A stretch of DNA of 64,000 nucleotides from Gyrodactylus bullatarudis (GCA_012064415.1 SSNU01000036.1:71509-135508); one strand, 5' to 3'; shown: positions 43,957 through 57,439, numbered from the stretch's first letter. Made by a program: numbers and translations. Notes: a model not told the origin generated them from the letters alone.

Positions 43957-45376
43957 TTGCTAATGGAAATTTTCAGGGATCATCTAGACAAAGAAACAAG
44001 TTTAAAATTGAGCTAAATTTCTTAAACTCCATCATTTTTGAGTGGCTTCAAAATTCTCATTTTAAGAGAGTAAAAGTTTTACATACCTTAATTCCATGTT
44101 GGGGATCTATGCATTTTACAACAACACAATTTTTTCATCATGAATTTCTTTGAACATGATTAAGACTTTAAGGGCTCTAAAATGATAACTCAATAGACCT
44201 TAATATAGGAGAAATTTTTTTTCATAATTTGTGCATACAGAAAAATCATGTGCAAAATTTTTCAACATTGTTCAACAGTGAACCTCAACAGTAAAACCTC
44301 AAAAGTAAAATAAGGACGGGGGTCTCCCTACATTGCAGGGCTTAAAAGATATCTTTCGATTACATCATCATAGGTAAGAAAAAAACGGGGGTCTATAACT
44401 AAATTCAGCTTAGAAATGGATTTTTTTCGATTTTCAATCAAAAACGAAATTTCTGATCATATCAACTTTAAACTCGTCTAGTTTTCACCGATTATAAAAC
44501 TTGACCAAGAGAAACAACTTTTCATTCTGCCCCAGATAGAGACGTAGTACGAAAAAAATCAGTTTGCTTATTTATGGTGCTAGAATTATGAATAGAGGTT
44601 AAGAAGCAAGATCATACTACTATTATCAGCCAAAATACAAAATTTCATTACTTAATTGTGAAGTTTAGGCCTCATTTGGCACTTTAGAATACATTAAGTT
44701 CAAGTGATTATTTTTCGGATAATACATTTTCTAGGAAGTTTAGTATATGTTAGGATTTTAACCGAATAGTTCGTTAAATTTGTCATCAGGTTTCAGGAAT
44801 AACAAGTTAGTGATATTAATATAAATTTTTTCTCATCAGTTAGATGGTTTCAATGTAAGAAAAGAATTCCTTCAAATATTCCTCAACTATAAAAAATAGA
44901 CGTACTAGAAACTCAAGAAATAAAATATCGTTTTTATGGAATATGGGATCAAAATGAATCAGGTATCCGATTTGACGGTAAAATATAAAAACTTTACACA
45001 GTCTAGCAATATTTTTATATTTCTTGAGTTTATGACAGTATCTGAAAATTTGAACATTTTTTAGCGTACAGATTTCAAGGAATATTCGAATTTCTATTTT
45101 TACCGAATTTAAGGTATTTTTTGCCCTAAAAAAGGTTAATTAAAGCTTGCATCACAATTCAAAAAAGACAGAAATGATCTTCAAACAATTCTGTACAACT
45201 CGTCGCCTCAAACTGCATTGAAAATTAAGGTAAATGTCTGGAAAATAACCAAAAACAGTGAAAAACTCGGCTCTTTTAATTGTTATTTTTAAAGATTTGA
45301 ATTAAGGATAGCTCCAACACCAAAACAGGTAGCTAAAAATGACTAATTTTTCTTGAAAATAAATCTTTTTTTCAGA

Positions 45377-45482
45377 AACTTTTCTTCAAATGGTAAAAGT
45401 AGACGACTTGATCAGGATTCGTGAAAAACCTTCAACGATAAAATTTAAAAACATCTATTCCGAATTTCATATCAATTAGCTT
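45377..45482. repeat. Family F solo arm
   Basis: Carries 'cttcaaatggtaaaagt', 'aggattc' and the family end 'atttcatatcaattagctta'. No opposing arm is present nearby, so this is a truncated copy. Confidence 0.6.
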
Positions 45483-45822
45483 AACTAATGAGTCTTTTTC
45501 TTTGATCCTAAAAAGTCCATTGGAGACGTTTTTTGAGTGGTAATCAAATTTAAGGGAATAAAAGTATAAAGACTACAGTCTGGAGATTTTCTTCCCTTCT
45601 TTAAAACTCTACGCTTGAATGAATGACTTGAAATTTCGAGATATGGAATGAAAAATCTGTTTTCCACTATCAAGATTTTAAAGACATTCGCTTCAGTGGA
45701 AATCATACAATGTACTCTCAGTGATCAAAATAATTTTATTATTTTTTTCGGCTGAAAAGTGAATTTATAACTGTTTTAAAGAGAGAACAAAATAATGTTC
45801 AAAATTATCAACAATACACCCC

Positions 45823-45915
45823 ATAGTTTAGAAGATAACTAGTTTTAGATTCGAAAAATGCCAATTTAACTTTTATTATCTTGTTTGATAAATCGGTTTT
45901 CAAAGAAGATTTTGA
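45823..45915. repeat. Family H fragment, inverted
   Basis: Reverse-complement similarity to the 3' part of 8530-8692: 'agtttagaagataactag' and 'cggttttcaaagaaga' here against 'ctagttatcttctaaact' and a 'tttttgaaagccga' block there. Short and diverged. Confidence 0.4.
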
Positions 45916-48218
45916 GATTACTGTAGTAATAAATAAATGCTCAAGATAAATTCGTATTAATAATAGTTTTATCTGATGGTCCTGGAATGCAACATGTGAA
46001 GGTGATTTTTTGGAAATTTTATCTGAATACTGTTTATTAGACGTAGACGAAACTTTGAAAAATTACTTTAATCGTCCATCGAAATGATAAATCTTAATCT
46101 TCAAATATTTTAATGTTATCCCACCAAATTTCGTTAAAAAATAACCTTTCCAGGGTTCTGGAATAAGATAAATAAAATTTTCAAATTAAAAACGTCTTTT
46201 GATCTTTCATATTCATAATTCCAACTTGAATTCACATTATTTCTTACAAAAAAATTTGCAGAAATGAATTAAATACTTTAAAAAATTTTAATTTTAAAAT
46301 TTTAAAAATTTTACTAACCTTATTCCAGAAGCATGGAAAGGTATTTTGAAACGAAATTTAGTGCGATAATATTAAAATACTTGAAGATTAAATTTATCAC
46401 GTCGATGGACGATTTAAGTAATTTTACAAAATTTCGTCTAGATCTTCTGTTTGTTAAGCACTGGGGACTGCAAGAAATAAAAGATGCCTATCCCAAAAGG
46501 TTAAAAAAGAGAAAATCTCAATGAATATTGTAAAATGACCTTACTGAGTTGAAATGAAGATGACAATTCATAATTTTTACAAAATTCTAAATTTTTTTTC
46601 TCTGGAAAGTCAGGAAAACGAGTATTTTCTGACAGAAATTGAATTTCAATCCTTGAGCTCAAATTTCTTGTCGATTTCAAAGATTAAATTCAACCAAACG
46701 CGATTAGACCCATTTTAATTATAATTATTAGAGTCTTAGAAAGCCTGAGGGTAACTTTTGAAGTTTATATTCAATATATTTACAGAATAACGTACAAGCT
46801 AATGTCTTAGAAATCTCAAGGTACTATTTTAGGCAGTGAGTCAGTCTACTCTCATTGGTTGAATGAAGCCTGGAACAATAATAAAATCAAAGATAATCTT
46901 TAAACTTGTTATTGCATTGAATAATTAGGTAACATCTACTGCATTTGAATACAGTTTCTGGTTTAATCAAATATATATCAATCAGTAGAACACACTAGTA
47001 TTCAATAGAAAATAATTATGGACTATTTCTTGAGGCTCTGTAGTAAAATTAAAGGAGAGATTCATTCAAAGGGGAATTCATTCTTTAATTGAGCCTAATT
47101 TGATCTTTATATTTACACATGGATATCAACATCTCATCAAAAGAATGAACTAGCTCAGTAAGAGAATAAGATGATAATGATCTGTGTATGTTTTAGGGGG
47201 AAATAAGGAAGAAAAATTACAAGAAATTCTTCCTCATTCTGATGGAAGTTGCCAGAGGAACAAGGGAGAACAAGAAAAAGTGAATTTATGATAAGCTAAA
47301 TATGAGGACGGAGATGAGATAAGCAGACAGTGTAATGAAGGGGGATATATTTTCTCTTTTTCTTCTGAAGAAAAGGGAAAATTTAGAGTAAGATTAATGG
47401 AAAAAAGTCGAAAGTGAAGATAAGAGTCAAAGATTTAACAAATGAGTACAAAAAAGTAAACTCAAAAGAACTGCTAGTTTTCTCAACCATTGCATTTTTG
47501 GATAAAGAATTACTCATCCCAGTATGGAGGCAGTAATCATTTGTAATGAATTAGATTCCTTCTAAATTAGTAGAAGTCATGTTTCAGAAAATAGCATTGT
47601 TATTTTGAAAAAGAATGTCAGTTTAAAAAACAAAAACTCAACAGAGAAAATCAATTGAGAATTTAGTAGAAAATAAGTTTCATCGTATAGATTCTATTTA
47701 AATGAAGTATTTTTCACTTTTTTAACCTTGATGAAATAAAAAACGTTCTAAAAAATGAAGATGAAAAATTATACAAAGGTATACAATTGTATTGTAATTG
47801 GTACAATTGAAATTCTATTCCATAATTCAATACATCTACACACGACTAAATTTGGCCATCTATCCGTACTGTATATTATTGTTTTGAAAAAATATGAACA
47901 TGTTAATATTTGAGCAATCTGCAAGAAAATCTATTTATCAAAACTTTAAATTGGTTAGATTTGCCAATTGAGTCAAAACAATTTGGCGCAGGATTAAAGT
48001 ATTAAAGAAAATATGAACTCGATAGAACCCTAAATTTGCAGAATCAGGAATCATAATTTTATCATAAGGAAGAATTATGTTTTTTTATTCATACCCTACG
48101 GACAGTTGTTTTCATAAAAATTGATCTAGGACCTCAAAAGTCTAAATTTTTCTAATTATTTTTTCTTGATTTGGATCAATGTTATAAATTCTTATTTCTG
48201 TTTTCCAAACCGATCATA

Positions 48219-48283
48219 ATTATTTCGTTCTAGGTGCTTAGGTAATAAATCCCACAGGTCTAAGGACCTAGAACGAAATAATT
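48219..48283. repeat. Short hairpin abutting the large palindrome
   Basis: A 16-bp perfect stem, 'attatttcgttctagg' / 'cctagaacgaaataat', around a loop of about 33 bp. It ends exactly where the 411-bp arms of the large palindrome begin, so it may be part of the same element or its insertion site. Confidence 0.6.
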
Positions 48284-49508
48284 CTATACCTTTTTCAGGT
48301 CTAGTTCGTAGAATGAAGAAGTCAATTTTGTATTTTTTCATTTTGTATTTGTAAAACTCAATTGTCTATTTAGTATGTAATTAAGGCTGGAAAAAAAACA
48401 GAATTGAATTAACATGAATACTTCACACTGTAGATTGATTGGGTTTTTTTTTCAATTGTGCACTCGAAAGAGTAATTATAATGACTGTGGAATTTTTTTT
48501 AGATCTTTACAATTTTCAATTTCGTATTTTTTCAATTCTCTTTCATAAATATGAATAGTCAATTTCGTTCAGTTTACGTGCAAAGTTAAATAGAAATAAT
48601 AATTACAGAAAATATTTATTTTATCAAAAATTATTATCATTAATTAATTATAACTATTCAGTTAAATCTTCCAAATTCATAGCAGGAATATAAAATCACC
48701 TATGACAATTATCATTGATAACACGGGTAGTGATTTGGAAAAATAAATCTTGATCAGGTTGAACTTTTCTGGAAAAAAATTTTGTGCTGATTTCAGATCT
48801 GCTTTCAGAATTTCGCAATATAATATAATGCACCAGCCCACAGTGCAATTGAAAATGAAATAAATTTTGAAGATGTGAGAATTCAGCGTTTAGTTCCATA
48901 TTCTTTTTTATTGAAATAATTCTGAAGTCAAAAGATTGCTAGCAGCTCAGAGATCGGAAATATTGGCTTACCAACGCGATAACGGCAATCCTACCATTCA
49001 AGAAGTTAGGCTAAGAAGGTTAGAACTTATTGCTGAGAATGCAAAAGCATCAATAACAACAGATAAAATTTTTTCGGCAACTTTTTATATCGAAAAATTT
49101 ATATTCCTGCTATGAATTTGGAAGATTTAACTGAATAGTTATAATTAATTAATGATAATAATTTTTGATAAAATAAATATTTTCTGTAATTATTATTTCT
49201 ATTTAACTTTGCACGTAAACTGAACGAAATTGACTATTCATATTTATGAAAGAGAATTGAAAAAATACGAAATTGAAAATTGTAAAGATCTAAAAAAATT
49301 CCACAGTCATTATAATTACTCTTTCGAGTGCACAATTGAAAAAAAAAACCCAATCAATCTACAGTGTGAAGTATTCATGTTAATTCAATTCTGTTTTTTT
49401 TCCAGCCTTAATTACATACTAAATAGACAATTGAGTTTTACAAATACAAAATGAAAAAATACAAAATTGACTTCTTCATTCTACGAACTAGACCTGAAAA
49501 AGGTATAG
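48284..49508. mobile_element. Near-perfect foldback element with 411-bp arms
   Basis: Arms 48284-48694 and 49098-49508 are reverse complements with, as far as I can trace, only homopolymer length differences (T9 versus T10 and T8 versus T7). The 403-bp centre (48695-49097) is unique in the window. The arms are non-coding. The central plus strand has an open frame (48915-49118) with a protein-like stretch, QRSEILAYQRDNGNPTIQE. I cannot find a clear target duplication. It is a foldback type element, much younger than family F judging by arm identity. Confidence 0.8.
48915..49118 (+). other. Protein-like open frame in the palindrome centre, unrecognised
   Basis: 68 codons without an ATG at the start, ending at a TGA inside the right arm. 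Residues such as QRSEILAYQRDNG and VRLRRLELIAENAKA look less like random AT-rich translation (E, R, A, L and Q rich). It could be a captured exon fragment, a remnant of a transposase, or chance. I do not recognise it. Confidence 0.25.
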
Positions 49509-50343
49509 TAACCTTTGTAAGTATAGGTGCTGCACTATTCATTAGATCATAATTGCTCATGAAAAATAAGAGAAATTTCATTTTTTACAAGTCTTAAAGC
49601 AGTTTAATTTGAGTTGTTTTAGCAAATTTTTTGTAAGAAATAACGTGATACAAAGTTAATATCGTGATCATAAAATTCTTGGAAAGATTTTGGTAATAAA
49701 AATATACAGAGGATTTTATTAATGTTAAAATCTATTCTCAGAGTTAATTCTCAAAACATTCATCAGAGTAGATAAATACTTCCTTTCTTTAGAGGTGCAT
49801 CTAATATTTTAAGCATCTTTCAGTTTAAAAAAATGTCTCAAGAAAAGTGTTGCGTTCCCCTGGAGGAACACTGGGGCATGAAGGATTCCAGATCTCTAGT
49901 TCAAGTCTTACATATTACTGTATTTTAGGAGAAAAATGATGAATTCTTTCAATGACGTGTTACGAGAGTATTTACTTGATTGAATGTAGAAATTCTTTCT
50001 CAAATTCTCACTCCCCTCTCTAAAGGGAGAGAACAAAAAGTAATTCTCTCTTGAGTTTAGTTTTTTTTATTTCACCAGCTCAATCGTTTATTATCTATCT
50101 GAACAGAGATTGCATGATAAAATACTAACTGATGAGATTGAGAAATAGGCACGTAAGTGTATGGAGTTGGGTGAATATCTTGCTATTTTTTCGTTTCCTC
50201 CAATATCTAAGGAAGGGTAGAGGCATATTTCACGCAATTCCACAAAAAATGTGCCATCGGAACTGTGACCAGAGAGAGTATAAAGAAACGATAATTTAAT
50301 TTTATTTCGGAATAGAAAAAATCAAGCTTCTTTTTACATTAGA

Positions 50344-50550
50344 TGGTAAACTTTCAAATCAATAAAAATTTTCGGTTCAAAGTTAAAATGACCATATTTT
50401 CCATTAAAAAATTTTCAGAATTATTTCCTTCAACTGGTAAAAGAGGGCAGCATGAGTAGGATTCCAAAAAATCTTTAAAAATTTCTTGCTGAAAAAATCC
50501 AGATTACTGTAAAAATTATAGATTCCCAACTTCATATCAATTAGCTTTAT
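50344..50550. repeat. Family F solo right arm
   Basis: Contains 'ttcaaatcaataaaaatttt', 'ggattccaaaaaatctttaa' and the complete family terminus 'gattcccaacttcatatcaa'. The opposing left arm is absent. Confidence 0.65.
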
Positions 50551-53500
50551 GTGCCATGGCTCTTAAAGGGTTAGGAAATTGAATAATTCTCACTTTCTTA
50601 TTGATTTAAAGATGCGAACGTGGTCGAAAGAAGTATCAATATTCAAAATTGCTAAAAACTATCCAAGGATAAACCTCATTATCGATTGGTAGTTGAATTT
50701 CGATTTCAATTATCAAAGATCTATCTTTTGAAACTATCTAATGACTAAAATCAGTTTAAATGTGATCTTGATTTTTTGTATTTTCAATTACTTGATTAGA
50801 TCAGAGTCTGATCGAGTTTGAAAACTAAATTAATAGGGCTTTGAGAATAAGATAACTAATTCGGCTTATTTTTTATTTCCAACATGTTAAAAAATCCATC
50901 AAGATACTGAATGATAAAGTTTGAACTCAAAGATTCCTATTTCGAATCTTATCTATTGAGGGCGAATTAATTAGATCTTCTTTTTATTAATTTCAGTAAA
51001 ATAAACTTTTGAATAAAAAATTCAAATTCATAACATTCTGTTAGATTATATATTAGGGGTAGATTATTGAAATCAAAAATATTAGAATATCGCAAAGCTT
51101 GGACCATCATTAGAGAGTTAATTTCATGTTGGATTCAAAGATGTTTCTCAGCTTGAGCAAAAATACAAACCATCAAGTTTTTTTTCGAAAAAAAAGTTTA
51201 TAACCGAAGACTTTTAATTGATGTCTAAAATAATTTTATTGAACTATTTTTTTAATTTCAAATAGAAAATGTTAGATACTTTTATTATATTTTTAACAAG
51301 AAAAAGTGTCTGGTCCTTAATGGTCGTTGAGAGAGCACTCAACCACTCAGTCCAACTGTCAATGATATCGTAACTACTTATAAGTAGATTAATTAGTCTA
51401 TGAATATTTTTGTTCAAGAAATTTACAGTATTATTCACAGGTTTTTTCTTTTACTTAGACTCATACTTTTGTATACCAAAATGAATACTTTTTTTTGGTA
51501 CCAAGCCTGATATATGTTTGAACGAATGGGAAAATTACTGAGAAAATTTTCATAATTTTGTTAGTCTTATTGCAGAAGCATCAAATTTGGTGAGATGATG
51601 TTAAAACGTATGATGTTAATTTTTAGATCATTCTCTTCCGTTTTCTATTTCCCACAATAAGGACAAGTTTCTGGGATCCATATTCGAATCTTTTGTCTAA
51701 TCTTGATCCCGAATATAAGTACTTAATCGCAACAAATCTTCGAAATCGATGAAAAGTTGTAAAGTAGACAACTGTGGCATTTTTTAAATTCGAAAACGAG
51801 CCAATTTTGATTTTCTTGTAAAAATATTGAAATTCGTATCTTAATGTAAACTAGCTTTATATTCTTCTTACACGGGAAAAACATTGAGAGTAAATGAATA
51901 ATAGGGATAACTTTGAAAAAATTGTTTTTTTTCGAAAACTCCCAGATGCCTACATGAAAAAAGAATCTTTAGTATTTAAGGACTCTTTTTAAGGACTAGG
52001 TGTGAAATTTCTCTTAGATAAAACCTTTTCTTAGGGGTGATGTCAAAATTTTGAAAAATTGCATTTTCTCACGAAAATAAATCCGACTTCTTTTAAAATG
52101 TGTGTATTTTTAATCGGTTCAAGATAATATCTGATCTACAGGGTTGGCTTGGACAAATGAATAACTTGCAACAAAAATTGATTATTTATAGCTTTCAAAA
52201 ATTCGAAAATAATTGGTTTTTTGACTTTCAATACATTTAGAGAATCATTAAATCTATTTAACACACCCCTACTTTCTCGTAACCTACTGGTTATTATTAG
52301 AATTAGGAACCGTCTTTAGAATTTCTATTAAATTAGTGCTAGGAAGAAATTTACTAATTTTCAAAAAATATCCCTTATGAATAATTCCCGATTATAAATC
52401 CATTATCGATCCTTAACTTGATTCTCACGGAAGAAAACACAGAAACTCGGACTGAAAAAGACTTATTCTGAGAATCATCAAATTCTTCAAATAGAGAAAA
52501 ATGTAAGATGTCAAATTCATTCTGCGCGGGATTTTTCCTTCTTCCCGTTTGTCTAGAGGAAGAGCTATAAATCAGATAATATTGAAATTTAGTTTATAAA
52601 AAGTCTCACATTTACTTCATTAGCTCAGAGGAAATTAGATCTAGTCAGTTGACAAAACATGGAATAGATTACAAGTTGTCTCAAGAAGAGAGAGATATTG
52701 GCTTTGTGTTTCTTAATTGATTGTTTCTTACATTGTTTCTTAGTTGGGGCATTATAATACACTAGGACACTTTAAGAAAATCAAAATTTGGTGCTGATTT
52801 CAGATCTGTAATCAATTGAAAAAATTTGAGAATTTAAAATTAAAAAATTATTTCAAACAATTAAATTTTTATTAAAATAAAAAAATCAATTAGGCATCAT
52901 TAGAATCAAAATGAAAAATTGCGCATTCCAGCTTTTCTCCATAACTTTTAGCTTTAGACGCTCATATCTCTCAAGATATAGAGTTTTTTTGAATATTCTC
53001 TTAGGCTTTCTAGATCAAAATTTTATGCTCTTTCTGGAAAAATTGGTTAGAATTTACAAAAACATTTCATCCTTGTATATTTTAGCCCTTTTAATCACAA
53101 ACTCAGTTGTAGTCATATTCCCATTAAACTACTGAAGATTAATAAAACTTCTACCGTTCAAGTTGAAGCTATTTTATTTGAGTGTTCATAATTAAAATTT
53201 GGTTGGATTTAATCTCTATGATTTTTGAGCTCAAGAAAGGTTCGAAATTCTAAAAACAGTCCTATTTCAATCACGTTAGATTATTTTTGATTCAACATCT
53301 GTTCATTTTTTAGAATTTATTCAAAATCAGGTCTATAAAATTTTTACAGATGCAAGAGTTCATGTAAAAATTCAGAATCATAGCTTATAGAGGTCTCAGA
53401 ACTTCTTTTAGAATCAGGCAATGATTTAGAAAAAAGTTTATTATGAAGTGGAATGCAATAAAATGCTTTTTTCTATAGCTCACTGTAATAGAATAAGAGA

Positions 53501-54534
53501 ACAATATAAAAACTGGTATTTCTTCCAAAGGCATATTATCAACTTGAAGAATTAGTTCAAAATTGATTCTTGTTATTTCCGGTCATTTTACCAGAAACAT
53601 TACCAGAAAAAAAATTGATTCAATTATAAAAAGATAACATCAGAGGACAATTTGAGCTGTATATAAATGAAACTCACGTGTCTTTTGAGTTTAATTTAGT
53701 TTTGGTAATAGTAATATTCCAGTAATGAATGATTTAAAGGTTCTCTTCACTGGATAGCATTGACAAGTACTACGAAAAAAACATTGATGCATTCCGTAAC
53801 TAGGAATCTGTCCATGATATATTCACAAATAAAGGATAATCAGTTTGTATGAGGAGGGATATCCTTTGAAGTGTCTATAATCACTAAATGTTTACACCCT
53901 TATAAAAAGTCAATAATCTTTCTCCAATTTGAATGATTTATTATGAAATTCCTAGTGCATCTCAGACATTGGCCAATGAAATTTTCCTTCATATCATCTG
54001 GGTAGCCAATCACATTTAGGATTACTCCATTTCACTAAAATTGTCAAGTGAGTATTAAAAAATTGAAACGATGTATTATCTATTTGTGGATATTTTTGAG
54101 TATATGCAGTTCATAGATGAACTAACGTAGATGCATAAACAATTCTGATTGGTTGAAAAGGGAATAAGATATACATTTTGATGTATTTGTTTACAATGGC
54201 ATATATATAGTAGAAAAGGGAAAGATCTATATGTATAATGAAAAGCTTTTCATATGAAAATTATGATTATTTATTAGTTTTATTTTCCATTACAATATAT
54301 TTACACTGTCGAAGAGAATTTTTTTCCTTGTTCTAGATTAATATTCTTGACTCTCTACATACACAAAATGTGTATTAGAATAGATACATATTTTCTATAT
54401 GGTAAATACATAAAGATGTCTGAGGGAAGAGATGCTTTTTTTGAGAACAAATAGATCAAATATAATTGACTCCTTATATGATCATGATAAATACAAAGTG
54501 TACAAAACTAGATATACCAAAGTGCATTTTTTTT

Positions 54535-54680
54535 CTCGTAGTAAAATTCATTGAAAAGATCTGGCGCATGTTCAAAAATTTTCAATCGAGATCAGGACAA
54601 ACTCGGAAACGTATGGTTTTAAAGGAAAAAATGCTTAGTTTTCGATTATCTTTAAAATGAGATTAAGGCTAGGAAAAGTT
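54535..54680. repeat. Partial copy of the 7205-7640 repeat
   Basis: Aligns with 7205-7360 ('gtagtaaaattcattgaaaa', 'gacaaactcggaaacgtatg', 'aaaatgagattaaggct'). The ORF at 54466-54660 overlaps it and is not supported. Confidence 0.55.
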
Positions 54681-55340
54681 GAAAAATTTTGCGTACCCTA
54701 CTATAGATTCTTTATGCTCCGTAATGAGCGTTTTCGAAAACTAAATTTAAAAATTTTGATTTTCTATCATGCATGAATACCATTTAAATTGTTAATTTTT
54801 ACCAAATTGACAGAATTTTTCAGGGTGTATTCAGAATGCATTAATTTGATATGAAAGTCTAATTTATAAAGATCATGGCGTGTAAAATAATTCATAGTAA
54901 AATTCATTCACATTTTCAAATGAAGTTATGCTTATCTAAATAAAAATAAAATAAATATTCTGCCCTTATTTTCTATCAAATGAAAAAATAAACTCGTTAG
55001 AAATTATGTCTTACCCTACTTATGATAGTCCTAAGATATATACATTTAGAAACACCAAATTAAGAAAATAAGTTCTACTCATAATTGGGTAAATTCTAAT
55101 TTTTTTGGGAATAAAGATCTTAAAATATTCATTGACTAATTCATCCAATACAAAAATTACCAAAAAATACTTATTTTTGATCTTCCGTTTTTTTATAGTT
55201 GAGATCAATCATAATCCCCTACACCTGATTTTTATGAGAATTCAATGGATGAAAAATTTTGAATTACCAATCTTCTAAATTCTGTTGATATTCTCATAAT
55301 TTTATGATGATATTCACCCTGGAAAAATTCCATGTAAAGC

Positions 55341-56069
55341 TAGTTAATATAAATATGGGAATTTATGGTTTTTACAAAATTCGCAATTTTTTGTCAAGAA
55401 TTCGAGTTTGAACAAGATTTTTTGGAATCTGGATCATGAGACCCAATCTCACGTTTTGAGGGAAAATTTTTTGAAATAATCAAATTTTAAGAAAGTTATG
55501 GCATATTTCAAATCCCGAGTTAGCGCCAAACATTTTTTTGAACTTTGAGAAAATTTTGCTAAAATCAAAGTCAGAGAGTATTCAAAAGTGGATTTTTATG
55601 ATCTCAATAGGACAAAAAAACTGATCACCTCCATAAAACTTTAGAAAAATCTGTCATTTTTCTGGATTTTGGATCATCAAAATTTCATCGATTTTTAAGT
55701 AGGGAAATTGACCGAAAAATGAAAATTCAATTTTTGCAAGATGATGGGATGGTCCTCAAAATAAGATTCAGCATATTTGAATTCTTTGTCTAATCGTGAT
55801 CTAAAAGATCCACTTTTGTATACTCTCTCACTTCAAACTGAACAAATATTTTCAGCTCAAAATTCAAAAAAACAGGAATTCGGTGCCATCGCTAGATTTG
55901 AAATATGCCATAACTTTCTTAAAATTTGATTATTTCAAAAAATTTTCCTTCAAAACGTGAGATTGGGTCTCATGATCCAGATTCCAAAAAATCTTGATCA
56001 AACTCGAATTCTTGACAAAAAATTGCGAATTTTGTAAAAACCATAAATTCCCAAATTGATATTAACTAG
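55341..56069. repeat. Foldback element, family F
   Basis: 729 bp with arms from 'agttaatataaatatgggaa' to 'ttcccaaattgatattaact'. Inner pairs include 'gggtctcatgatccagattc' and its complement at 55435-55460. The arms pair over most of their length, so this is one of the better preserved copies. It is non-coding. Confidence 0.85.
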
Positions 56070-56169
56070 GTTTAGATCGGATCAACCTCAAGCTTGTAAG
56101 AGCTTACTGAAATTTTGATCTTGAACAGTAGCTAGGATATAACCAACCTTCTTCCAAGGCCTCTTCCAG

Positions 56170-56469
56170 ATGTTTCAAATAGACAAGTTCGTTCTTCAGA
56201 GGATGAGACCCTTGTATTCTGAGCTCTTTTCAATTTTACGTAAAAACCTGTTTCATTCATTAACTATAAAAAAAATTTTTGTAGCAGATTGGCTTAAGGA
56301 AATTTCCAAGACTAGTATTATTAAGGACCATATTCTACAAAAGATTCTAGGTAAAATATTTTCCATTCATAGTTTTATCAATGACAGGATATTGGCCAAG
56401 AGAGGGAGAGGAATAATTCCCTATCAATCAAAAGAAATGAAGGATTTTTTTGGAAAGAATACAACTTGA
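56170..56469 (+). CDS. Hypothetical 99-codon ORF
   Basis: ATG at 56170 follows directly on a splice-acceptor-like 'cctcttccag'. The product is helical and basic (LRKNLFHSLTIKKIF..., KRGRGIIPYQSKEMKDFF), with no motif I recognise. A second frame (56450-56680) overlaps its end and could be the continuation after a frameshift. It sits between a family F element and a mariner fragment, so a decayed transposon gene is as likely as a real exon. Confidence 0.2.
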   Translation: MFQIDKFVLQRMRPLYSELFSILRKNLFHSLTIKKIFVADWLKEISKTSIIKDHILQKILGKIFSIHSFINDRILAKRGRGIIPYQSKEMKDFFGKNTT

Positions 56470-56678
56470 GAACTTAAAAAAAGCAATGCAGCCTACTAGA
56501 GAGATTTTCAAGATTCTTTATTTTAAAGAAAAAACCATCCTTAATATTATTTTATTCGATATTTGGAAAGGTGAAATAACAGAGTTATTTTATCTGTTAT
56601 TATTCATTCTAGACAGTTATTTGTCAATGCATTGGAAAGAGGAAAATATTCACTTTCTAATGATATATATAATATATT

Positions 56679-56846
56679 AGGTTGTGTGAAAAGTTCTCGG
56701 AAAAATTAGTCACCTGTGTTTAATGAAGATTTTTATTAACAAAATATATACATATTATATACAAAAATAATCTCCATTTTTTTCTACACATTTTTGCCAG
56801 CGTTCTAAAAGCATATCCAAAAAATTATTTTTAAATTCTTTAAAAC
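56679..56846 (-). mobile_element. Mariner-family fragment (terminal repeat and transposase C-terminus)
   Basis: The terminus TTAGGTTGTGTGAAAAGTTC at 56679 follows a TA and is a typical mariner inverted repeat. On the minus strand 56846-56755 reads FLDMLLERWQKCVEKNGDYF, then stop. That is the conserved C-terminal end of mariner transposases (..RW..C...GDYFE). The rest of the transposase and the opposite terminus are absent; sequence beyond 56850 is unrelated. It is a 5'-truncated dead copy. Confidence 0.85.
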
Positions 56847-57439
56847 AGAGTTATGGATGAGAAAGGGACAACCTCCCCCTCCCCAGGGTATCTTTGTAGC
56901 TTTATCAGATGGAGTTCAGACAATTCCATATTTGAATTCTACAGGTATGATTACTGGATAATCTTACTTTTAACCTATGACACTGGGAAGTAGGTTTTAA
57001 AAAAACGTTTAAAGCAAAAATTAATTTTTTGAAAAAATCAACTCTCTTTGAAATTGTATAGCACGAGCTAGACGAATGATAGAGCCAAAATCTTTGCGTA
57101 TTCCAGGAGATTAATAAATTTCCTATCGACTAGGTGGTAAAAGAGACTCCAGGTCAGCAACCCAAAAATATCTTGGAGGAAATCAGGCAACTAATATCTT
57201 TCGGAATAAATAGGGAAATTAAAATTCGATACAATCGTATTTCATTAACATGGATGAGGTCTAGGAGATCCTCAAAAAAATTTATTTTCAATTTTGAAAA
57301 TTTCTAGTAAACAAATCTTTTATAGATACAGAAAAAAATTTTCTTGTCAATATGATTTATAAACTGGAGAATATTGATTGATGTTAGATTTCTTAAGAGA
57401 TGAATTGCAAAATATTTCGATCGGGAGAGCCAGGGAATG

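Larger units (their letters stand above)
43957..48218. other. Gene-poor region
   Basis: No supportable gene. It includes the presumed promoter of the SYDE-like gene next to 43957, a family F arm at 45377-45482 and an inverted family H fragment at 45823-45915. A 63-codon frame at 46333-46524 begins just after a possible splice acceptor but has no recognisable domain. The rest looks like AT-rich intergenic DNA. Confidence 0.45.
49509..55340. other. Gene-poor region with repeat fragments
   Basis: No supportable gene. It contains a family F arm at 50344-50550, a weaker possible arm near 51655-51853, and a partial copy of the 7205-7360 repeat at 54535-54680. The open frames present are short and AT-driven. 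Confidence 0.45.

Noticed and set aside
46333..46524. 63-codon ORF after an acceptor-like 'accttattccag'
   Set aside because: No domain, no partner exon found, and length is within chance for this region.
51310..51360. tRNA-like hairpin ('gttgagagagcactcaac')
   Set aside because: Only one stem; no acceptor stem, no B-box and no anticodon arm at proper spacing.
54466..54660. 64-codon ORF
   Set aside because: Overlaps the dispersed repeat shared with 7205-7360; basic tail arises from repeat sequence.
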